Part shown: piece by piece, positions 25,968 through 34,802 of the stretch | How the letters are laid out: each line of letters starts with the position of its first letter | Position numbering within the stretch: the first letter of the stretch is position 1 | Assembly: GCA_963741565.1 (NCBI GenBank) | Contig: CAVUIK010000019.1 | Span: forward strand, 1 to 64,000 | Length of the DNA: 64,000 nt | Reading direction: 5' to 3' | From: Ga0077555 sp963741565 | GTDB taxonomy: Bacteria; Pseudomonadota; Alphaproteobacteria; Rhizobiales; Hyphomicrobiaceae | The notes under the pieces: model-generated | Seen by the model: the letters and a program-made list of their open reading frames with translations, nothing else | Told to the model about the DNA's origin: nothing | Database searches by the model: none | Program-made: the position numbers and the translations under genes

Positions 25968-26295
25968 ATATCTCTCTCCTTTATCTCTCTCCTTGGGCAA
26001 TAAGGGCTGAATGCACTCGACCGATTGCAACCCAGTCCCGACTGTCACTTTACTGATTACCTGCCGTCCGGCAAGGCCGTCCGTCTGGCCTGCTCGGTTT
26101 CCGCATGAGGCCCATTGCCTCCTTGGCCTCCTACGGTAGCTCCATCCGTCACCGGGCTCTCGGCAGTCGGGCAAGCTCCGCTGTCACCCTATTCGGCTAT
26201 GGGTCAAAAGCGATGTTCGAAGCTGACAGTCCTGACGGACGTTGCCGTCCGGACAGCCGCCGAAACCGGCCATTCGCGATCCCGGCATCTCGTGC
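25968..26295. other. 328-bp intergenic region upstream of the acyl-CoA dehydrogenase
   Basis: No gene is visible. It should contain the promoter of the leftward acyl-CoA dehydrogenase gene. gccgtccggcaaggccgtccg (around 26067-26087) is a small direct repeat of ccgtccg units. I see nothing else. Confidence 0.4.
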
Positions 26296-26856
26296 CTAGT
26301 CAGGCCAAAGCACGTCGAGTGCGAACGTATGTGCTTCGAACGGTGGCGCGGTCACGGAATCGGCGTCTTTGAAAGTGGCGGCGATCAACCACTTGTCACC
26401 CTGCAGCGCGAGCACTTCCAGCGTTTTCGCGAGGGGGTCAACGTACCAGCAATGCTTGACGCCGAAGGTTGCGTAGACCGCGAGTTTGTCCGTACGATCA
26501 ACTCGCTGTGTCGAAGGCGACAGGATCTCGCAGATCCAATCGGGCGGCGTCTCGATGTAGGCCGTATCCGGCAATTTCGGCAGCCGCTCCCGCTGCCAGC
26601 CCGCAATGTCCGGCACAATGACGTGGGGGCCTAGGTGGAGTTCCGGCTCGACAAGGATTTTCCAGCCACCAGGACCTCCTCTGCCGCGTCCAAACGGATC
26701 GCGCAGTTCTCCGATCAACTCTGTCGTTGCCGCCGCATGTCGCGGCGCGGGGCGCGGGTGAGCGTAGAGCACGCCATAGAGGATCTGTCCGACCATATTT
26801 GCGGGAAGCGCCTCAATGTCGGCGTAAGTCGCGGGGCGGGACTTGGTAAGCGTCAC
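26296..26856 (-). CDS. Uma2 family (DUF820) endonuclease-like protein
   Basis: A 186-residue protein with the PD-(D/E)XK-like Uma2 fold: YADIEALPANMVGQILYGVL at the start, ILVEPELHLGPHVIVPDIAG, then PDWICEILSPSTQRVDRTDK and KLAVYATFGVKHCWYVDPLA. The acidic residues of EPELHL, VPDI and ICEILSPST are the predicted metal site. These proteins are common as multi-copy genes in cyanobacteria and some alphaproteobacteria; their function is not established. The 5' end overlaps the upstream part of the divergent hydrolase frame. It appears to be a lone gene. Confidence 0.85.
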   Translation of the reverse strand: MTLTKSRPATYADIEALPANMVGQILYGVLYAHPRPAPRHAAATTELIGELRDPFGRGRGGPGGWKILVEPELHLGPHVIVPDIAGWQRERLPKLPDTAYIETPPDWICEILSPSTQRVDRTDKLAVYATFGVKHCWYVDPLAKTLEVLALQGDKWLIAATFKDADSVTAPPFEAHTFALDVLWPD

Positions 26857-27007
26857 TACGTTACCTGCTAAGCACGATGGCGTTCATGATTACATCCTAT
26901 CATGGTTCTGCATTCACGTGCACGGGATGTACGGCCAACGTCTTGAACTTTGTCCGGACTTAACCCAATCTGTGGCACCGAACCCTCGGAGTCGCGGAGC
27001 CACGACG

Positions 27008-27787
27008 TTGACCGAGCCGACGACGACATTCATCGACATCAACGGGCATCCGTGCCGCGTGTGGACCAAAGGCCAGGGCCCGAAGCTCGGCTGGATCGCG
27101 GGCCTTGGCGGCCTTCCGCGTTGGATCCCGATGCTGGACAGGCTCAGCCAGACGCACACCGTCATTGCCCCATCGCTGCCCGGCTTCCCGGGTGCGGCAG
27201 GGCACACGCTGCTCGATAGCCATCTCGACTGGATCTGCGCGGTGCGCGAGATCGTGATCAAATCCGGTCTCGAAGGCGCGGACCTGGCGGGAAGTTCGGT
27301 CGGAGCCTCGTTCGTCGCCGAGTTCGCGGCGATGTGGCCGCACAAGGTGCGGCGTCTGGCAATGATCGCGCCATTCGGTCTCTACGACGATGCCGACCCG
27401 CCGGCCGACGTGTGGGCACAGCGCCCGGATGACATCGCGCCGCTGCTGTGCGCCAACGGCCAGACGTGGACCGACTTCAAGGCGATGCCGGCAGGGGCTA
27501 ACTCGGTCGAATGGCCGATCGAGCAGGTGCGCGCGTCGGAGGCGGCGGCCCGCGTATTCTGGCCTCTGGGTAATACACGGCTCGAGAAAAGGCTGCCGAC
27601 CATCATCGCACCGACGCTGCTGCTGTGGGGCGAACAGGATCGTGTCATTCCGCGGAGCTACGCGACCCGCATCGCCAAAGCGATTAAAGGCAAATCCGAA
27701 ATCAAGACCATCGCCGGCGCTGGTCATCTGGCGGAGCTGGATCAGCCGGACGCGGTGGCCAAGGCGATTGTTGAATTCGTGAAATGA
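27008..27787 (+). CDS. Alpha/beta hydrolase
   Basis: A 259-residue hydrolase if started at the TTG at 27008 (LTEPTTTFIDINGHPCRVWT). The open frame extends upstream to 26843, but those residues do not look like part of the fold and overlap the divergent Uma2 gene. The core has GLGGLPRWIPMLDRLSQTHT (oxyanion loop), LAGSSVGASFVAEFAAMWP with the nucleophile in GSSVG, LLLWGEQDRVIP with the acid, and GAGHLAELDQP with the His. Substrate unknown. It is followed immediately by a second hydrolase (ATGA overlap with the longer form), so the two form an operon. Confidence 0.8.
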   Translation: MTEPTTTFIDINGHPCRVWTKGQGPKLGWIAGLGGLPRWIPMLDRLSQTHTVIAPSLPGFPGAAGHTLLDSHLDWICAVREIVIKSGLEGADLAGSSVGASFVAEFAAMWPHKVRRLAMIAPFGLYDDADPPADVWAQRPDDIAPLLCANGQTWTDFKAMPAGANSVEWPIEQVRASEAAARVFWPLGNTRLEKRLPTIIAPTLLLWGEQDRVIPRSYATRIAKAIKGKSEIKTIAGAGHLAELDQPDAVAKAIVEFVK

Positions 27788-27816
27788 CAACCACCTCGTT
27801 CTTCAGGAGCGCGCCC

Positions 27817-28761
27817 ATGTCCCTCGACCCCGAATCCCAAGCCTTTCTCGACCTGATCAAGAAGCTCGGCCGGCCGCCGATCAACTCGCTACCGCCGATG
27901 CAGGCGAAGGAGGTGTTCCGGCGCGGGCGCCTGGTGACGCAGCCGGACCTGCCGCAGATCGATCGCGTCAAGGAATACGAGGCCAAGGGGCCACACGGCG
28001 CGATCCCGGTGCGCTTCTATCGTGGCGCCGGTACCGCCGACATGGGCAACCTGCCCTGCCACATCTACTACCACGGCGGCGGCTGGGTGCTGGGCGACCT
28101 CGACAGCCACGATTGGGTCTGCCGCAGGATCGCCAACACCGTGCAGTGCGCGGTGCTCTCGGTCGACTATCGCATGGCGCCGGAGCACGTCTTCCCGGCG
28201 GCGTATGACGATTCGCTCGCGGCGGTGGACTGGGCCGTTGCCAATGCCGAGATGCTGAAGATCGATCCGTCGCGACTTTCCGTTGGCGGCGACAGTGCGG
28301 GAGGCAATCTGGCGGCGGCCGTTGCAATTGGATTGCGCGACGGCGGCAAGATCAAGCTGCGCTCGCAGATCCTCGTCTATCCCGCGGTCGATCTATCGAT
28401 GAGCGGCAACTACTATGGCAAGTTCAAGCGGGATAGCGGGCTCATTCTGACCGACGAGACGATGCAGTGGTTCATCGATCTCTATGTGCCGAAGGCCGAG
28501 CAGCGCAAGGACTGGCGGGCCTCACCGTTGCTGGCGTCGAGCCTCAAGGGTCTGCCGCCCACGCTGGTGCTGCTTGCGGGCTTCGATCCTTTGTGCGCGG
28601 AAGGCGAGGTTTACGCGGCGCGGCTCGAAAAAGAGGGCGTAAAGGCCACCGTGAAGCGATATCCGGGCCAGATCCACGGCTTCCTCTCGAACGGCAAGCT
28701 GCTCCCCAAAGCCAACGACGCCGTCGAAGACATCGCCGCGGTGCTCAAAGCAAATTTCTAG
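27817..28761 (+). CDS. Alpha/beta hydrolase, hormone-sensitive-lipase family esterase
   Basis: A 314-residue esterase of bacterial family IV. HGGG at 86-89 is the oxyanion motif (CHIYYHGGGWVLGDLDSHDW), GGDSAGGN holds the nucleophile Ser160, GFDPLCAEG supplies the Asp, and GQIHGF the His. Such enzymes hydrolyse short-chain acyl esters. ATG at 27817 has aggag 8 bases upstream; an alternative ATG at 27784 overlaps the upstream stop (ATGA) and would add 11 residues. It is co-directional with the other hydrolase, suggesting a shared ester-degradation role. Confidence 0.9.
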   Translation: MSLDPESQAFLDLIKKLGRPPINSLPPMQAKEVFRRGRLVTQPDLPQIDRVKEYEAKGPHGAIPVRFYRGAGTADMGNLPCHIYYHGGGWVLGDLDSHDWVCRRIANTVQCAVLSVDYRMAPEHVFPAAYDDSLAAVDWAVANAEMLKIDPSRLSVGGDSAGGNLAAAVAIGLRDGGKIKLRSQILVYPAVDLSMSGNYYGKFKRDSGLILTDETMQWFIDLYVPKAEQRKDWRASPLLASSLKGLPPTLVLLAGFDPLCAEGEVYAARLEKEGVKATVKRYPGQIHGFLSNGKLLPKANDAVEDIAAVLKANF

Positions 28762-28895
28762 TCGCCGGAGGCATTCGGCGATTGCGCGACCGTCACCTTC
28801 GCGGTGGCCCCGAGCCGGGTCCGGCCGGCATGACCGGCAAAGACTGGCAAGGACTTGCAAGAACTGGCAGGCAGATAAGAATCGATTGTATTCCC

Positions 28896-29732
28896 TCAAC
28901 GAAGGGGTATCCGCACGCGGCGGTTGCTGGCGAGGCCAACCAGGATCGCGAGGCCCTGCGGTCCGCGGTCGAGTTCGAAGTCTGACATGGCGGGCTCGGG
29001 GAGCGCCTTACGGCCAATCTCGCGGGCGCCGCCCTTGAAGGTGAGGAAGCGCAGCGATCTGCGGTCGAGCGAGGGGATCGCCAAATCCATGACGCCGTCG
29101 CCATTCAGATCGGTGACGACCGACAGCCGTATATGCCGCGCGCCGATCGCGTGATTGGACACATCGTCGATCGTCGCGATTTCGACCAATTTACCGCCGC
29201 GCAGCGTGACGACACGAAGCTTGCCGAGTACGTGCGGCATTTGCACATAGGCAATGTCGAGCCGACCGTCGCCGTCGAAGTCTGCGATGCCCGCGGGATT
29301 GAGCCACGTGTTTGGACGTCCCGTCGGTTGCGTTTCGGCGACGATGCTCAATTGGCCATTGCGGATGCCGATCACCACGAGTGCGGCGCCTTTGTCGCGT
29401 GAGCTGCGCACGATGACGATTTCATCGGTGCCGTCGCCATCGAGATCAGCGAGACGGGGTTCGCGATCCTCGAACACCTGATGCTCGGGCAGGGTGAGTG
29501 CCAGCTCCGAGCCGGCCTTGGTGCGAACTCTGAGGCTAGCTGCTTCATAGCGGGCGCCGAGGACGAAATGCGCATACCTCGGCGTTGCGTCGGCCAGCCA
29601 AGCGGCAGCGACGTCGCGCGTACCACGGGCAACTCGGAGGTCCGGCAGGGCCGCGGTGTAGGTCTCCGCGGCGACGGCCGGAGCGAGTGCTCCGAAGAGA
29701 GCGACCACGGTGGTGAGGTGCCAGAGTTTCAA
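28896..29732 (-). CDS. Exported FG-GAP / VCBS repeat protein
   Basis: A 278-residue protein with a signal peptide (MKLWHLTTVVALFGALAPAV, cleaved near AAAE). Three calcium-binding FG-GAP-type motifs are visible: LADLDGDGTDEIVIV, IADFDGDGRLDIAYV and VTDLNGDGVMDLAIP. Together these fit part of a beta-propeller in the periplasm. Binding partner unknown. It is divergent from the M20 peptidase, with 156 bp between. The 134 bp downstream (28762-28895) contain only short ggcaa-type repeats. Confidence 0.87.
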   Translation of the reverse strand: MKLWHLTTVVALFGALAPAVAAETYTAALPDLRVARGTRDVAAAWLADATPRYAHFVLGARYEAASLRVRTKAGSELALTLPEHQVFEDREPRLADLDGDGTDEIVIVRSSRDKGAALVVIGIRNGQLSIVAETQPTGRPNTWLNPAGIADFDGDGRLDIAYVQMPHVLGKLRVVTLRGGKLVEIATIDDVSNHAIGARHIRLSVVTDLNGDGVMDLAIPSLDRRSLRFLTFKGGAREIGRKALPEPAMSDFELDRGPQGLAILVGLASNRRVRIPLR

Positions 29733-29888
29733 GCGAGGTCTCGGTTGCTGTCGGTTGCGGGGGAACGGCCGGGATCGATGACAGAGAGGCGGGGTGCCCG
29801 CCAGTCACAAAGTTGGCATCCCCATGACTGGTCGCGGTGGTGCCGCCATGGCATGTTCGGACGTTGCCACCTGTCTCCGGAGCCCTGC

Positions 29889-31085
29889 ATGACCACTGTC
29901 GATACCCAAGCTGCCATCTCGCGGCTGATGCGTTTCCTCGCCGTCGAAGGCGTCACGGGCCGCGAGAAGAAGATCGGGCTCGAGATCATGGCGGCACTCA
30001 AGGAAGTCGGCGTGCCGGCCAAGGCGATGCGGCTCGACGATGCGAACACGCGCATTCCGCTGCCGACCGAGACCGGGAATCTGATCGTCGACTTGGCCGG
30101 CCGGGGCAAGCTCGGCAACCAGGACCGGCTGCTGTTCATGACGCACATGGATACGGTCCCGCTCTGTGCCGGCGCGAAGCCGAAGCGGCAGGGCCGCAAA
30201 ATCGTCAACGAGGCGAAGACGGCGCTCGGTGGCGACAACCGCACGGGGTGCGCGGTCCTCGTCTCGCTGGCCGCGGAGCTTGCAAAGCACAAGCTCGATC
30301 ATCCGCCGCTGACTTTGATGTTCTGCGTGCGCGAGGAAAGCGGGCTCTGGGGCGCGCGGCACGTGGACCCGGCGGACCTCGGCCCGGTGAAGATGGCGTT
30401 CAACTACGACGGCCGGGCGGCGTCGGACGTGGTGGTTGGCGCGGTCGGTGCGGACCGCTGGGAGGTCGAGATCTTTGGCCGGGCGTCGCATGCGGGCGGC
30501 GCGCCGGAACGTGGCATCAGCGCGACGATGATCATGAGCCTGGCGCTGGCCGATGTGCAGGCGGACGGCTGGTTCGGCAAAGTCGTGAAGGGGGATCGGC
30601 AGGGGACGAGCAACATCGGCCCGGTGACCGGCGGCGAAGGCCGGCCCGCCGGCGACGCGACCAACGTCGTCACCGACTATGTGCACGTAAAGGGCGAGAG
30701 CCGCAGCCACGACGCCAAGTTCTTCAAAGAGATCACGGCCGCCTACAAGTCGGCGTTCGAGCGGGCGGCGGCGAAAGTCACCAACAGCGACGGCAAGGCC
30801 GGCCGCGTCAAGTTCAAGACCCACACCGACTATCACCCGTTCCGCCTGAAGGAGACACTGCCGGTCGTGAAGCGTGCGATCGCCGCGGTGTCAGCGGACG
30901 GAACCAAGCCGAATGTGCGGGCGACCAACGGCGGCCTCGATGCCAATTGGATGGTGCGGCACGGCATTCCGACGGTGACGCTCGGCGCCGGCCAGAACGA
31001 GGCGCACACGATCGACGAGTGGATCAATCTCGACGAATTCGAGCAGGCTTGCCGGCTTGCGGTGCGCCTGGCGACAATGGAGTGA
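29889..31085 (+). CDS. M20/M28-type metallopeptidase (peptidase T-like)
   Basis: A 398-residue di-zinc aminopeptidase. The motifs run MTHMDTVPL near residue 89 (His and Asp ligands), GGDNRTGCAVLVSLA near 118 (bridging Asp), and VREESGLWGARHV (catalytic and ligand Glu). A lid domain contains FGRASHAGGAPERGISATMI, and NGGLDANWMVRHGIPTVTLG with QNEAHTIDEWI gives the last His ligand. This resembles tripeptidase T and related M20 enzymes. The start at 29889 follows the family; the longer frame upstream is antisense-like. It could feed on peptides imported by the ABC system encoded about 4 kb to the right, but that is inference. Confidence 0.88.
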   Translation: MTTVDTQAAISRLMRFLAVEGVTGREKKIGLEIMAALKEVGVPAKAMRLDDANTRIPLPTETGNLIVDLAGRGKLGNQDRLLFMTHMDTVPLCAGAKPKRQGRKIVNEAKTALGGDNRTGCAVLVSLAAELAKHKLDHPPLTLMFCVREESGLWGARHVDPADLGPVKMAFNYDGRAASDVVVGAVGADRWEVEIFGRASHAGGAPERGISATMIMSLALADVQADGWFGKVVKGDRQGTSNIGPVTGGEGRPAGDATNVVTDYVHVKGESRSHDAKFFKEITAAYKSAFERAAAKVTNSDGKAGRVKFKTHTDYHPFRLKETLPVVKRAIAAVSADGTKPNVRATNGGLDANWMVRHGIPTVTLGAGQNEAHTIDEWINLDEFEQACRLAVRLATME

Positions 31086-31098
31086 TCGGTGATCGCCG

Positions 31099-31746
31099 TC
31101 AGATCACGGCGGCGGTCACCGTCCGTGATGCACCTGACGTTGCGCCGGCCTGATCGCTGACCACGACGTCGAAGCCGGCCGTGGGATCCGTGGCCCCATC
31201 ATGGAAGAAGATCACGCCGCCGCGTTCGAGGTCGGCCTGGCTGAACTGCGTGATCGGCGAGAACGGCTCGTCGGCTTTCGCGACATGGCCATTCATGGAC
31301 TTCGACACCGCATAGAGGAGATTCTGGGTGGTGTCGTCCGGGTCGTAGGCGGTGAGGTCGGCGGTGGTCACACGGACGGAGCGGCCCCGCCGCACCACGA
31401 TTTCGAAGTCGCCACCGATTTCCGGCGGCACGTTGCGCACGTGAGCATCGAGGTCGCCGCCTTCCGCCAACGCCAGCTGGCCATAGCGAATATGGCCGGA
31501 AACGACGCCGGTGCGGCCGATCGAAATCAGCGTCTTGGCCTGCACGTCGCCCTCGAGGTGGCCGTGGACTTCGATGGTATTGGCGCGGATCCGGCCGAAC
31601 ACCCGTCCGCCCGCATGAATGTGGAGCAACTCGGCGGTGACGCCGCCCTTGATCAGGCCGCGCACCTCGAGCATCCGGGCGTTCCGGATCTCGCCTTCGA
31701 TGGCCAGATTCTCGTCGATGACGGTCGAGACCGGGGGATTGATCAC
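31099..31746 (-). CDS. Bactofilin with a C-terminal CSPG/cadherin-like domain
   Basis: A 215-residue protein. Residues 8-110 are a bactofilin domain, a right-handed beta-helix that polymerises into cytoskeletal filaments: VIDENLAIEGEIRNARMLEV, GLIKGGVTAELLHIHAGGRV, HGHLEGDVQAKTLISIGRTG. Residues 125-215 are different: LTAYDPDDTTQNLLYAVSKS, then ITQFSQADLERGGVIFFHDG and AGFDVVVSD. That is the signature of chondroitin-sulphate-proteoglycan (CSPG) repeats, normally extracellular. No signal peptide is visible. The combination of a cytoskeletal polymer domain with a CSPG-like repeat is unusual. It is convergent with the M20 peptidase (13 bp). Confidence 0.82.
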   Translation of the reverse strand: MINPPVSTVIDENLAIEGEIRNARMLEVRGLIKGGVTAELLHIHAGGRVFGRIRANTIEVHGHLEGDVQAKTLISIGRTGVVSGHIRYGQLALAEGGDLDAHVRNVPPEIGGDFEIVVRRGRSVRVTTADLTAYDPDDTTQNLLYAVSKSMNGHVAKADEPFSPITQFSQADLERGGVIFFHDGATDPTAGFDVVVSDQAGATSGASRTVTAAVI

Positions 31747-31833
31747 GCGAAACCTCGTTTGTGCTCAGGGCGGGTCTTGGCCCCCACCATGCGAGCACGG
31801 GAATGCGACGCCAATCAGGCGCGTGGGTTGTCG

Positions 31834-32967
31834 TTAACGCCGCGCCGCCGTCAGGTGCTTGAAGAAACCGTCGATTTTGGTCTTGTCGATCCAGCGCAGG
31901 ACGGCGACGATGTCATGCTCCCGATCGATCCAGATCAAGTTGGTGCCGGCGCCGAGGGCAAAAACGCTCGAAGCGGGGGCACTCGGATACTGCTTGCCGT
32001 TCCGGTTGAGCCACCAGAGGTAGCCGTAGTTGGGATTGGTCGGCGAGGGGGTGAGCATCTCCTCGACCCAAGTCGCGGACAGGATCTGGCGTCCGCCCCA
32101 TTGTCCGCCACCGGCCACGAGCAGGCCGAGACGCGCCTGATCGCGGGCACCAATGAAAAACCCGCCGCCCCAATGGGCGCCGCCCGAGACCGACTGCATG
32201 CGCCGCCCGCCGACCTCGACCCAGGACGTGCTGTAGCCGTGCCACTCCCACTGTTGCGACGCGCCAATCGGGTCCATGACGCGCTCGCGAAGCACCTCGG
32301 GCAAGGGCCGCCCGAAGCGCGACATCAACGCGAATGACAGCATGTTCACGCGGACGTCGTTGTATTCGTAGAAGGTGCCCGGCGTTTCCAGCTCGCGCTT
32401 CTGCCCCTTGTGCCGGTTGTCGCCGCCGCTGAGCTGCCGGTTGTGGTCGACCTGATCCGACTTGCCCCAGATCTCGCCTTGCCATTCGCTCGACTGCTGC
32501 AGCAGATGCCGCCAGGTGATGCGCGCGTTATGGGCACTTTCGAACCAAGGTCCCTTGACGGTTTGGCCAACCGGCTCGTCGACGGAGGCAATCAGTCCGT
32601 CGGCGACGGCGAGACCGGCGCAGACCGCGAGATAGCTCTTGGCGACGCTGAACGTCATGTCGGTGCGCGCGGTGTCACCCCACTCGGCGACGATGCGGCC
32701 GCCCTTCAGGATGAGCCCGGCGGGGTTTTCGCGCGGTTTCACCGGACCCGTGATTTCGCTCCAGGGGCCGGTCTCGTTCCACTCGACGATGCCGACGTAG
32801 CGTCCATCCGGATAGTAGAAGCTGCGCGGCCACGGGCTGTCGCTGGCGACCGCATATTCAACGGTCGCATTGAAGCGGGCGGCGTCGAAGCCGGCGTCGG
32901 CGGGAGCGACTTTGTCCCAGGCGGCGCCGTCGGGGCCTGGACGATAAGAGGGCGCGGTCGTTGCCAT
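31834..32967 (-). CDS. Serine hydrolase, class C beta-lactamase family
   Basis: A 377-residue hydrolase. The nucleophile motif SxxK is at 107-110 (MTFSVAKSYLAVCAGLAVAD), YEYNDVRVNM provides the Tyr-x-Asn motif, and HWGGGFFIGARDQARLGLLV with WWLNRNGKQYP continues the fold. Members are esterases, D-aminopeptidases or transesterases as often as beta-lactamases. There is no clear signal peptide when started at 32967, so it is likely cytoplasmic; the frame is open to 33090 but those residues overlap the neighbouring gene. It lies 37 bp downstream of the PuuE-like gene, probably in one operon. Confidence 0.85.
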   Translation of the reverse strand: MATTAPSYRPGPDGAAWDKVAPADAGFDAARFNATVEYAVASDSPWPRSFYYPDGRYVGIVEWNETGPWSEITGPVKPRENPAGLILKGGRIVAEWGDTARTDMTFSVAKSYLAVCAGLAVADGLIASVDEPVGQTVKGPWFESAHNARITWRHLLQQSSEWQGEIWGKSDQVDHNRQLSGGDNRHKGQKRELETPGTFYEYNDVRVNMLSFALMSRFGRPLPEVLRERVMDPIGASQQWEWHGYSTSWVEVGGRRMQSVSGGAHWGGGFFIGARDQARLGLLVAGGGQWGGRQILSATWVEEMLTPSPTNPNYGYLWWLNRNGKQYPSAPASSVFALGAGTNLIWIDREHDIVAVLRWIDKTKIDGFFKHLTAARR

Positions 32968-33004
32968 TGGAATGCCTCGCGTCGGGGGATGTGGAGATGC
33001 CGCC

Positions 33005-33919
33005 TCAGGCCGTCGCCGGGTGGTTCGTATGCCAGTGCCGTGCGATGTCAAGCCGCCGCGTGATCCATACACGATCGTGTGCGGCGACATAGTCGAGAAA
33101 GCGCTCTAGCGCGGCGACGCGGCCCGGCCGGCCGGCGAGGCGGCAGTGGAGGCCGATCGACATCATCTTGGGCGCAGTGGCGCCTTCGCGGTAGAGCACG
33201 TCGAAGGAGTCCTTCAGGTATGTGTAGAACTGATCACCCGCATTGAAGCCTTGCGGCGTCGCAAAGCGCATATCGTTGGCATCGAGCGTATAGGGCACGA
33301 TCAGGAAAGGACCGTGCGGTCCCCGAACCCAATAGGGCAGGTCGTCGGCGTAGCTGTCGGCGGAATAGAGAAACCCGCCGTCCGCCATGGTGATCTCGAG
33401 CGTGTGCGCCGAGGTGCGGCCCTGGTAGAAGCCGAGAGGTCGCGCGCCCGTGACTTCGGTGTGGAGGCGAATGGCCTCGAGGATATGCGCGCGCTCGTCG
33501 GCGGCGCTGAAATCCTTGTAGTCGATCCATTTCAGTCCGTGACTGGCGATCTCCCAGTCGGCTTCGCGCATGGCGGCCACCTGCTCGGGGCTACGCACCA
33601 TCGCGTGCGCGACGCCGAACACCGTCACCGGCATCCGACGCGAGGTGAACGCCCGCCACAGTCGCCAGAAGCCGGCTCTGGCGCCATACTCGTAGATCAA
33701 CTCCATGTTCATGTGCCGCTGGCCGGGCCAAGCCGCCGCGCCGACGATCTCGGAGAGAAAGGCCTCCGACGCTGCATCGCCGTGCAGAATGCAATTCTCG
33801 CCGCCTTCCTCATAGTTGACCACGAACTGGACGGCGATCCGGGCGTTGCCGGGCCAGCGCGGAGCCGGTGTTGTGCGGCCGAAGCCACGAAGATCGCGCG
33901 GGTAGGAGGGCGTCGGCAT
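33005..33919 (-). CDS. Polysaccharide deacetylase-fold protein, PuuE-type allantoinase family
   Basis: A 304-residue NodB-fold protein. It has the opening pattern of the PuuE group (YPRDLRGFGRTTPAPRWPGN, VQFVVNYEEGGENCILHGDA, AFLSEIVGAA), then RHMNMELIYEYGARAGFWRL, HGLKWIDYKDF and GFYQGRTSAHTLEITMADGG. PuuE enzymes are metal-independent allantoinases in purine breakdown, converting allantoin to allantoate. The assignment is by family resemblance; other ring-amide substrates are possible. Its neighbours (a serine hydrolase, a racemase of the hydantoin family, a peptide-type ABC transporter) fit a pathway for a cyclic amide or ureide. Confidence 0.82.
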   Translation of the reverse strand: MPTPSYPRDLRGFGRTTPAPRWPGNARIAVQFVVNYEEGGENCILHGDAASEAFLSEIVGAAAWPGQRHMNMELIYEYGARAGFWRLWRAFTSRRMPVTVFGVAHAMVRSPEQVAAMREADWEIASHGLKWIDYKDFSAADERAHILEAIRLHTEVTGARPLGFYQGRTSAHTLEITMADGGFLYSADSYADDLPYWVRGPHGPFLIVPYTLDANDMRFATPQGFNAGDQFYTYLKDSFDVLYREGATAPKMMSIGLHCRLAGRPGRVAALERFLDYVAAHDRVWITRRLDIARHWHTNHPATA

Positions 33920-34031
33920 TGTCGTGTCTCTCTGCTTGGGAGGGGAGGGTCTGTGGCGTCAGCATAGCAAGGCTGGGCGGCTCTGGAGTAGCCTGTTGGC
34001 GACCAGGTGTTCACCGATCGACGGAGCCGCC

Positions 34032-34776
34032 ATGAAACTGCTGATGATCAACCCGAACACCACCGCAGCGATGACCGACCTAATGCTCGGCGTGGCCCGC
34101 CAGGTCGCGGCGCCCGGGACGCAACTCATTGCGGTCACTGGTCGCTTCGGGGCCCGCTATGTGGCGAGCCGGGCGGCCAATGCCATCGCGGGACACGCCG
34201 CGCTCGAGGCCTACGCCGAGCACGGCGCCGACGCTGATGTGGTGGCGCTGGCCTGCTTCGGCGATCCGGGCCTGATGGCCCTCAAGGAGATTGCGTGGCA
34301 ACCGGTCGTCGGCATGGCGGAAGCCGCCTGCCAACATGCAGCGTCGCTCGGCGACCGGTTTGCCATCGTTACCGGTGGCGCGCGCTGGGGGCCGATGCTG
34401 CAGGAATTCGTCGCCTCGATCGGGCTGGCGGATCGTCTGGCCGTGATCCAGACCGTGGCGCCGACCGGGGCCGACATCGCGGCGCGCCCGAAGGAGTCGC
34501 TGGACATGCTGGCCGAAGCCTGCCGGACGTGCGTCACGGCGCATGGGGCGGGAAGTGTGATCCTCGGCGGCGCCGGGTTGGCTGGGCTGGCACGGCAGAT
34601 CCAGGATCAGCGTGCCAGTGCCCCTCATCGACAGTCTGGAGGCTGTCATTCGCGCCGCGGAGGCGCTGGCGGCGGTGCCATTCCTGAAACCTGCGACCGG
34701 GACGCTCGCGCAGACGCCGTCTGTCGAGAGCGTGGGCTTGGCCGCACCGCTGGCGCGGCTGCTGGCGGACGGGTGA
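34032..34776 (+). pseudogene. Hydantoin / Asp-Glu racemase family protein, frameshifted
   Basis: ATG at 34032 opens MKLLMINPNTTAAMTDLMLG, then VVALACFGDPG with the first catalytic Cys (residue 75) and GDRFAIVTGGARW. This is the Asp/Glu/hydantoin racemase family. The frame is lost just after GLARQIQD at about 34605; ISVPVPLIDSLEAVIRAAEA continues one base later and ends at 34776, giving a normal length of about 247 residues. One extra base accounts for this. The second catalytic Cys is expected in an LGCAG motif, but here it reads LGGAGLAG, so true racemase activity is doubtful even if the frame is intact. It is divergent from the PuuE-like gene (112 bp). Confidence 0.72.
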
Positions 34777-34802
34777 GGCCGGCGTTTAGGCGCCAGCAGG
34801 CG

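Noticed and set aside
28830..28880. Short ggcaa/actgg repeats after the HSL-type esterase
   Set aside because: The units are irregular and short; probably simple low-complexity sequence.
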